64,000 nt of DNA from Streptomyces seoulensis (GTDB taxonomy: Bacteria; Actinomycetota; Actinomycetes; Streptomycetales; Streptomycetaceae). The notes below the pieces were generated by a model that saw only the letters and a list, made by a program, of their open reading frames with translations, did not search any database and was not told the DNA's origin. The position numbers were made by a program, and so were the translations under genes. Positions 58,184 through 64,000 of this stretch are shown here, in pieces. Position 1 is the stretch's first letter, and each line of letters opens with the position of its first letter. The stretch is from positions 3,254,853 to 3,318,852 of the forward strand of contig CP054936.1 of the NCBI GenBank assembly GCA_013364255.1, given 5' to 3'.

Positions 58184-59272
58184 CTAACGGTGCGCGGCGA
58201 TCGCCTTGTACACCATGCCGACCAGCAGGTCGTCGGCGTCCCGGCGGCCGAACTCACCGGCGGCGCGGGACATCTGGTACAGCCGGTGCGGATCGCCCAG
58301 CACCGGCAGGACGTTGGCCTGCACCCACTCGGGCGTCAGATCCGCGTCGTCGACCAGCAGTCCGCCGCCGGCCTTCACCAGCGGCTGGGCGTTCAGCCGC
58401 TGTTCGCCGTTGCCGATGGGCAGCGGGACGTAGGCGGCCGGGAGTCCGACGGCGGAGAGTTCGGCGACGGTCATCGCGCCGGCCCGGCAGAGCATCATGT
58501 CGGCCGCGGCGTACGCGAGGTCCATCCGGTCCAGGTAACTTACCGGGATGTACGGGGGCATCCCCGGCATCTGCTGGACGCGCGGCAGTTCGTTCTTCGG
58601 GCCGACCGCGTGCAGGATCTGGATGCCGGCCTGCTGGAGCCAGGGGGCGACCTGCTGGACCACCTCGTTGAGCCGGCGGGCGCCCTGGGAGCCGCCGGAG
58701 ACCAGCAGCGTGGGCAGGTTGGGGTCGAGGCCGAACAGCGCGCGCGCCTCCGGACGCATCGCGGCCCGGTCCAGGGTGGCGATGGCGCGGCGCAGCGGGA
58801 TGCCGATGTACTGCGCGCCGCGCAGCTTGCTGTCCGGGGTGGAGACGGCGACCTGGGCGGCGTAGCGGGAGCCGATCTTGTTGGCCAGGCCGGGGCGGGC
58901 GTTGGCCTCGTGGACCACGATGGGCACGCCGAGCCGCTTGGCGGCGAGGTAGCCGGGCAGCGCCACGTAGCCGCCGAAGCCGACCACGGCGTCGGCCTTG
59001 GTGCGCTCCAGGATCTGCTCGGCCGCCTTGATGGTGCCGCGCAGCCGGCCCGGGACGGTGATCAGCTCGGGGGTGGGCTTGCGCGGCAGCGGCACCGCCG
59101 GGATCAGGCCCAGCTCGTAGCCCCGCTCGGGCACGAGCCGGGTCTCCAGACCGCGCTCCGTGCCCAGGGCCGTGATCCCCACGGTCGGGTCCTGCCTGCG
59201 CAGGGCGTCCGCGAGGGCGAGCGCGGGCTCGATGTGGCCCGCGGTACCTCCGCCGGCGAGTACGACATGCAC
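58184..59272 (-). CDS. murG: UDP-GlcNAc transferase MurG
   Basis: MurG adds GlcNAc to lipid I to make lipid II at the membrane inner face. The 362-residue GT-B enzyme has the glycine-rich loop [55 protein letters not shown] and [19 protein letters not shown], the donor-binding region. GTG 59272 starts the family-conserved HVVLAGGG. It lies 6 bases after the ftsW stop. Confidence 0.97.
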   Translation of the reverse strand: MHVVLAGGGTAGHIEPALALADALRRQDPTVGITALGTERGLETRLVPERGYELGLIPAVPLPRKPTPELITVPGRLRGTIKAAEQILERTKADAVVGFGGYVALPGYLAAKRLGVPIVVHEANARPGLANKIGSRYAAQVAVSTPDSKLRGAQYIGIPLRRAIATLDRAAMRPEARALFGLDPNLPTLLVSGGSQGARRLNEVVQQVAPWLQQAGIQILHAVGPKNELPRVQQMPGMPPYIPVSYLDRMDLAYAAADMMLCRAGAMTVAELSAVGLPAAYVPLPIGNGEQRLNAQPLVKAGGGLLVDDADLTPEWVQANVLPVLGDPHRLYQMSRAAGEFGRRDADDLLVGMVYKAIAAHR

Positions 59273-59278
59273 CGAAAT

Positions 59279-60775
59279 TCACCGCTCTCCGGACGGACGC
59301 GCCGCCGAGGCGCGCCGTCGCATCGTGTTCCATCTCCGGGGCCCCTGGCCGGACCCCTGACCCGAGCTTTGCCCGGATCCGCGGTCCGACGCCCGGCCGG
59401 CCGCCCCGCCGGCCTCCCGGCCGGGTGTGCGGCCGGGCGTCCGGGCGGGTTTCCGCTCGGGCCTGCGGCCGGTCTTGCGGCCGGCCGCGGAACCTGTCGC
59501 CCGCTTTCTACCAAAGCGAGGTTGCCGCATGGCAAGCGCCGCCCGCGCAGCGGGCTCGTCGCGTGCGAAGGCGATCATCAGCCCGATGGCGAACATGGTC
59601 GGCAGCAGGGCGGACCCGCCGTAGGAGAACAGCGGGAGCGGGACGCCGGCGATCGGCAGCAGGCCGAGCACCGCACCGATGTTGATCACCGCCTGCGCGA
59701 CGATCCAGGTGGTCACGCCTCCCGCGGCGTACCTCACGAAGGGGTCCTCCGTGCGTCCGGCCACGCGGATGCCCGCATAGCCTAGAGCCGCGAACAGGGC
59801 GAGCACCGACAGCGTCCCGGCCAGGCCCAGCTCCTCACCGGTGACGGCGAAGATGAAGTCGGTGTGGGCCTCGGGGAGTTGGCCCCATTTTTCCACACTC
59901 GCGCCGAGTCCCGAACCGAAGAATCCGCCGGAGGCCAGGGCGTAGATGCCGTGCACCGCCTGCCAGCACTTGGAGGCGTCGGTGGAGCCGACGCAGGCGA
60001 ACCGGTCCAGCCGGTTGGAGCTGGTCTTGATGAGGACCAGGCCGATCAGGGCGGCCACCGACAGCACGCCGACGAACAGCCGGGTGGGCGCGCCGGCCAG
60101 CCACAGCAGGCCGAAGAGGATGGCGGTGAGGATGATCGCGGTGCCCATGTCGCCGCCGAGCATGATCAGTCCGAGCAGCATGAAGGCGACCGGGACCAGC
60201 GGCACCAGCATGTGCTTCCACTGGGTCAGCAGCCGCTTCTCCTGCTTGCGGGCGATCAGGTCGGAGCCCCACAGCACCAGGGCCAGTTTGCCGATCTCGC
60301 TGGGCTGGATCTGGAAGGAGCCGCCGAGCGAGATCCAGTTCTGGTTGCCGTTGACCGACATCCCTATCCCGGGCACCTGCACCAGCGCCATCAGGAACAC
60401 CGCGCCCGCCAGGATCGGGTAGGCCAGGGCGCGGTGCAGCTTGACCGGCATCCGGGAGGCGGCCAGCAGCAGTCCGGCGCCGATCACCGCCGCCAGCAGC
60501 TGCTTGCGGAAGAAGTAGGAGCCGGGCAGCGCCATCTGCAGCGCGGTGACCTGGGAGGCCGAGTAGACCATCACCAGGCCGAGCACCGTGATCAGCGAGC
60601 TGCCGCCGAGGATCAGGTAGTAGGCGGTCAGCGGCCGGTCCCACGCCTTGCGGGCGCGGGTGACCAGGGTGCGGACCGGGTTGTCGCGGGCCGGCCGGGC
60701 GGCGGGCCTGGGGGCGGCGCGCTGCACGGGCGGGCGGCGGGTGCGGCCGCGGGGGCCTTCGGGCTCAGCGGGCAT
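59279..60775 (-). CDS. ftsW: Septal peptidoglycan polymerase FtsW
   Basis: A SEDS-family lipid II polymerase, 498 residues with about ten membrane helices. Signature stretches are LVMVYSASQV, NQNWISLGGSFQIQPSEIGKLAL, MLGGDMGTAIILTAI and VPLPLFSYGGSALLPTM. The last 85 residues are a basic, Gly/Arg/Ser-rich tail (RGSGQSSGQGSGQGP). ATG 60775 is preceded by GGAGGCGCAG. A longer start at 60916 would overlap murD and lacks support. It follows murD by 94 bases. Confidence 0.95.
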   Translation of the reverse strand: MPAEPEGPRGRTRRPPVQRAAPRPAARPARDNPVRTLVTRARKAWDRPLTAYYLILGGSSLITVLGLVMVYSASQVTALQMALPGSYFFRKQLLAAVIGAGLLLAASRMPVKLHRALAYPILAGAVFLMALVQVPGIGMSVNGNQNWISLGGSFQIQPSEIGKLALVLWGSDLIARKQEKRLLTQWKHMLVPLVPVAFMLLGLIMLGGDMGTAIILTAILFGLLWLAGAPTRLFVGVLSVAALIGLVLIKTSSNRLDRFACVGSTDASKCWQAVHGIYALASGGFFGSGLGASVEKWGQLPEAHTDFIFAVTGEELGLAGTLSVLALFAALGYAGIRVAGRTEDPFVRYAAGGVTTWIVAQAVINIGAVLGLLPIAGVPLPLFSYGGSALLPTMFAIGLMIAFARDEPAARAALAMRQPRFGRKRATGSAAGRKTGRRPERKPARTPGRTPGREAGGAAGRASDRGSGQSSGQGSGQGPRRWNTMRRRASAARPSGER

Positions 60776-60869
60776 CTGCGCCTCCGCCGTACGCCGGCCG
60801 CGTCCGTCCGGCTCGCATCGCGGGTCCCACGCGTCCCTCCAAGGTCGCCCGGCGGCGGGGCGGCCGGGT

Positions 60870-62291
60870 TCAGCGGGCGCCGAGTTCGCGAACGGCCTCC
60901 GCGAACGCGTCACCACGCTGGTTGTAGTTGGCGAACATGTCCATCGAGGCGCAGGCCGGAGCCAGCAGCACCGTGTCGCCGGGCCGGGCGAGCCGCTGCG
61001 CCTCCCGGACGGCCTGGAGCATCGCCCCAGTGTCGGTCCGGTCGAGGTCGACCACGGGGACCTCGGGCGCGTGTCGCGCGAGGGCCTCGCGGATCAGCGC
61101 GCGGTCGGCGCCGATGAGGACCGCGCCGCGCAGCCGCTTCCCGGCCTTGGCGACCAGCTCGTCGAAGGTCGCGCCCTTCGCCAGACCGCCCGCAATCCAT
61201 ACGATCGACTCATATGACGCCAACGAGGCTTCGGTGGCGTGGGTGTTGGTGGCCTTGGAGTCGTCCACGTAGGCGACGCCGTCCACGTCGGCGACGTGCG
61301 CGATGCGGTGGGCGTCCGGGATGAAGGACCTGAGGCCGTCCCGGACCGCCGTCGCGGGCACGCCGAAGGCGCGCGCCAGGGCCGCCGCGGCGAGGGCGTT
61401 GGCGATGTTGTGCGGGGCGGGCGGGTTCACGTCCAGGACCTCGGCCAGCTCCTGCGCGTTCTTCTGCCGGTCCGCCACGAAGGCGCGGTCCACCAGGAGG
61501 CCGTCCACGACGCCGAGTTGGGAGGGGCCGGGGGTGCCGAGGGTGAAGCCGACGGCGCGGCAGCCCTCCTCCACGTCCGCCGCGCGCACCAGGTCCTCGG
61601 TGGCCTTGTCGGCCGCGTTGTAGACGCAGGCGACCCGATTGCCCTCGTAGACGCGGCCCTTGTCGGCGGCGTACGCCTCCATGGAGCCGTGCCAGTCGAG
61701 GTGGTCGGGGGCGAGGTTGAGGACCGCGGCCGAGTGCGCCCGGAGGGAGGGCGCCCAGTGCAGCTGGTAGCTGGAGAGTTCGACGGCGAGCACGTCGTAC
61801 TCCTGCTCGCCGAGGACGGCGTCCAGCAGCGAGACGCCGATGTTGCCGACGGCCGCGGTGCGCAGGCCCGCCGCCGTCAGGATGGCGGCGAGCATCCGCA
61901 CGGTGGTGGTCTTGCCGTTGGTGCCCGTGACGGCCAGCCACGGGGCGGCGTCGGGGCCGCGCAGCCGCCAGGCGAGTTCCACGTCGCCCCAGACCGGGAC
62001 GCCGGCCCGCTCGGCAGCCTGGAACAGCGGCTTGTCCGGCTTCCAGCCGGGCGCGGTGACGATCAGCTCGGCGCCCTCGGGCAGGGTGTCCCCGTCACCG
62101 AGGCGCACGGCGACGCCCAGCGCCTCCAGTTCGGCCGCCTGCGCCCGGGCGCGCTCGTCGTCGCCGTCGTTGACGACGGTGACGTGCGCGCCGAGCCCGG
62201 CCAGGACCCTGGCCGCCGGTACCCCGGAGACGCCGAGTCCGGCGACGGTGACGTTCTTCCCCTGCCAGTCGGTCACTTGTCCGCTGCCCAT
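60870..62291 (-). CDS. murD: UDP-MurNAc-L-Ala:D-Glu ligase MurD
   Basis: MurD adds D-glutamate to UDP-MurNAc-L-Ala. The 473-residue Mur ligase has an N-terminal Rossmann domain ([17 protein letters not shown]), the ATP loop [41 protein letters not shown], and [20 protein letters not shown] 62291 (MGSGQV) is chosen because homologues seem to begin there; the GTG 62276 overlapping the mraY stop is a serious alternative. The lysine that becomes carbamylated is not precisely located here. Confidence 0.93.
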   Translation of the reverse strand: MGSGQVTDWQGKNVTVAGLGVSGVPAARVLAGLGAHVTVVNDGDDERARAQAAELEALGVAVRLGDGDTLPEGAELIVTAPGWKPDKPLFQAAERAGVPVWGDVELAWRLRGPDAAPWLAVTGTNGKTTTVRMLAAILTAAGLRTAAVGNIGVSLLDAVLGEQEYDVLAVELSSYQLHWAPSLRAHSAAVLNLAPDHLDWHGSMEAYAADKGRVYEGNRVACVYNAADKATEDLVRAADVEEGCRAVGFTLGTPGPSQLGVVDGLLVDRAFVADRQKNAQELAEVLDVNPPAPHNIANALAAAALARAFGVPATAVRDGLRSFIPDAHRIAHVADVDGVAYVDDSKATNTHATEASLASYESIVWIAGGLAKGATFDELVAKAGKRLRGAVLIGADRALIREALARHAPEVPVVDLDRTDTGAMLQAVREAQRLARPGDTVLLAPACASMDMFANYNQRGDAFAEAVRELGAR

Positions 62292-63346
62292 CCCGCGTAG
62301 AAGAGGCCGAGTCCGACGATCACACAGATGCCCTGGATGATCCAGAAGCGGACCACCACGAGGACCTCGGACCAGCCCTTGAGTTCGAAGTGGTGCTGGA
62401 GTGGCGCCATCCGGAAGACGCGCCGTCCGGTGAGCCGGAAGGAGCCGACCTGGATGACCACCGACATGGTGATGAGCACGAACAGGCCGCCGAGCAGCGC
62501 CATCAGCAGCTCGGTGCGCGAGCAGATCGCCAGGCCCGCGAGGACGCCGCCGAGCGCCAGCGAACCGGTGTCGCCCATGAAGATCTTGGCCGGCGAGGTG
62601 TTCCACCACAGGAAGCCGAGGCAGGCGCCCATCAGGGCGGAGGCGATGACCGCGAGGTCGAGCGGATCGCGCACCTCGTAGCAGGCGTTGGGGTTGGTCA
62701 GCGTCACCGCGTTGGCGCAGGACTCCTGGAACTGCCAGACGCCGATGAAGGTGTAGGCGCCGAAGACCAGCACGGAGGCGCCGGTGGCCAGACCGTCCAG
62801 ACCGTCGGTGAGGTTCACGCCGTTCGACATCGCGAGGATCATGAACAGCGCCCAGATCACGAACAGCACCGGGCCGATGGTCCAGCCGAAGTCGGTGATG
62901 AACGACAGCTTCGTGGACGCCGGGGTGTTGCCGCGGTTGTCGGAGAACTGCAGCGCCAGCACCGCGAAGCCGATGCCGACGATCAGCTGGCCGGCCATCT
63001 TCGCCTTGGCGCGCAGACCCAGCGAGCGGCGCTTGACGATCTTGATGTAGTCGTCCAGGAAGCCGACCAGGCCCATGCCGACCATCAGGCCCAGCACCAG
63101 CAGCCCCGAATAGGTCGGGGCGTAGCCGGTGATGACCTTGGACAGGAAGTACGCGGCGACGGTGGCCAGGATGAAGGCGATGCCGCCCATCGTCGGCGTA
63201 CCGCGCTTGCTGGCGTGCTCGCGCGGGCCGTCGTCGCGGATGTACTGCCCGTAGCCCTTGCGGGCGAGGAGCTTGATCAGCAGCGGAGTGCCGACCAGCG
63301 TCAGGAACAGACCGATGACTCCCGCGAACAGGATCTGCTTCATCAT
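62273..63346 (-). CDS. mraY: Phospho-MurNAc-pentapeptide translocase MraY
   Basis: MraY forms lipid I by moving phospho-MurNAc-pentapeptide to undecaprenyl phosphate. The 357-residue membrane protein has about ten helices. Motifs are [15 protein letters not shown] near the N-terminus, [33 protein letters not shown], and [18 protein letters not shown], with catalytic aspartates in DDY and DTGS. ATG 63346 overlaps the murF stop (ATGA). Confidence 0.96.
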   Translation of the reverse strand: MMKQILFAGVIGLFLTLVGTPLLIKLLARKGYGQYIRDDGPREHASKRGTPTMGGIAFILATVAAYFLSKVITGYAPTYSGLLVLGLMVGMGLVGFLDDYIKIVKRRSLGLRAKAKMAGQLIVGIGFAVLALQFSDNRGNTPASTKLSFITDFGWTIGPVLFVIWALFMILAMSNGVNLTDGLDGLATGASVLVFGAYTFIGVWQFQESCANAVTLTNPNACYEVRDPLDLAVIASALMGACLGFLWWNTSPAKIFMGDTGSLALGGVLAGLAICSRTELLMALLGGLFVLITMSVVIQVGSFRLTGRRVFRMAPLQHHFELKGWSEVLVVVRFWIIQGICVIVGLGLFYAGWAADK

Positions 63347-64000
63347 CGGCCGGCGACCTCGCCTTCGGCAGCGGTCTCCAGCAGCGCCGTCGCGACGGCC
63401 TCCAGACCGACCGAACGGGACGCCTTCACGAGGACCACGTCCCCCGGGCGCAACTCGCTGCGCAACAGGTCGATCGCCGCCTGTGCGTCGGACACGTGCA
63501 CCGACTCCTCACCCCACGAACCCTCGTTATATGCGCCCAGTTGCAGCCAGGACGCTTCCCTGCCCCCGACCGCGACGAGCTTGCTGACGTTGAGCCGGAC
63601 GGCGAGCCGTCCGACCGCGTCGTGCTCGGCGAGCGCCTCGTCCCCGAGCTCGGCCATCTCGCCGAGCACCGCCCAGGTCCGCCGCCCCTTGCCCATGGCC
63701 ACGAGCGCGCGCAGGGCGGCCCGCATGGACTCCGGGTTGGCGTTGTAGGCGTCGTTGACGACGGTCACGCCGTCCGGGCGCTCGGTGACCTCCATCCGCC
63801 AGCGGGAGAGGGAGCCCGCCTCGGAGAGCGCGGTGGCGATCTCGGTTGCGGACATGCCCAGCTCATGGGCGACGGCGGCCGCGGCGAGCGCGTTCGACAC
63901 GTGGTGCTCACCGTACAGGCGCATGGTCACATCGGATGCACCGGAGGGTGTGTGAAGCCTGAAGGCGGGCTGTCCGCTGTCCGTGAGTCTCACGTTCTCG
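63343..64000 (-). CDS. murF: D-Ala-D-Ala adding enzyme MurF, C-terminal part (start beyond window)
   Basis: The frame runs off the right edge, so only about 219 C-terminal residues are seen. Visible are the Mur ligase domain 2/3 segments [66 protein letters not shown] and [15 protein letters not shown]. MurF adds the D-Ala-D-Ala dipeptide, completing the cytoplasmic precursor. It is the most upstream gene of the cluster in this window; murE and earlier dcw genes would lie beyond 64000. Confidence 0.94.
   Translation of the reverse strand, partial: ENVRLTDSGQPAFRLHTPSGASDVTMRLYGEHHVSNALAAAAVAHELGMSATEIATALSEAGSLSRWRMEVTERPDGVTVVNDAYNANPESMRAALRALVAMGKGRRTWAVLGEMAELGDEALAEHDAVGRLAVRLNVSKLVAVGGREASWLQLGAYNEGSWGEESVHVSDAQAAIDLLRSELRPGDVVLVKASRSVGLEAVATALLETAAEGEVAGR

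Noticed and set aside
60776..60916. Longer FtsW start at 60916
   Set aside because: It would overlap murD by 47 bases, has no ribosome site, and adds low-complexity residues; ATG 60775 has GGAGG nearby.

Overview
The window is a very GC-rich, densely coded chromosomal segment of a Streptomyces (or very close actinomycete). The evidence is the codon bias, GTG and TTG starts, ATGA/GTGA translational coupling, a his-trp supercluster using a HisF/HisI/RidA/PriA layout, and a dcw cluster followed by sepF, yggT and divIVA. A translational T-box precedes ileS, and families such as HGxxPAAW, TrpM and DUF2252 are present. I see no insertion sequence, prophage, CRISPR array, tRNA or rRNA. It reads as core chromosome with a few accessory patches.

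Layout. (1) 1-4837, plus strand: a tightly coupled operon of two ADP-ribosylglycohydrolase-family proteins, a family III CoA-transferase and a HpcH/CitE-type CoA lyase. Its substrate is unknown. (2) 4925-14048, minus strand: hisI, trpE, three small conserved membrane proteins, trpC, trpM, trpB, trpA, a membrane-anchored DsbA-like protein and lgt. (3) 14191-17377: a TIGR03085 gene, a 0.44-kb GC-rich degenerate repeat array, an MFS exporter and its ArsR-like regulator. (4) 17378-23123, minus: the main histidine operon hisD-hisC-hisB-(54 aa membrane protein)-hisH-priA-ridA-hisF. No trpF is seen, in keeping with PriA serving both pathways. (5) 23373-31979: a beta-helix-like membrane protein, a tetratricopeptide-style hypothetical protein, a LON substrate-binding-domain protein, a YbaK deacylase, an ABC exporter pair, a NYN-domain protein and a small basic protein. 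(6) 32079-45603: dnaE1, a DUF2252 protein, a second DsbA-like protein with a membrane partner, PhoD-type phosphatase, a dienelactone-hydrolase-like protein, MscS, an SDR, a CPA1 antiporter and a GNAT protein. (7) 45600-51736: rluD-like, lspA and a DksA/TraR protein on the minus strand, diverging from ileS, which is preceded by a T-box. (8) 52002-64000, minus: the division and cell-wall cluster murF(partial)-mraY-murD-ftsW-murG-ftsQ-ftsZ-pgeF-yggS-sepF-yggT-divIVA.

How the parts fit. Regions 2 and 4 supply histidine and tryptophan. Region 8 builds peptidoglycan precursors (MurF, MraY, MurD, MurG), the septal machinery (FtsW, FtsQ, FtsZ, SepF) and polar growth (DivIVA). Lgt and LspA, the first two lipoprotein-maturation enzymes, are both present but far apart. 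The most unusual signals are the operon at 1-4837, the repeat array at 14882-15323, the 33-bp in-frame tandem repeat inside ileS, the ileS T-box with a TTG start, and several perfect inverted repeats in regulatory gaps. All functional statements come from reading the sequence and from family knowledge. No database search was run.
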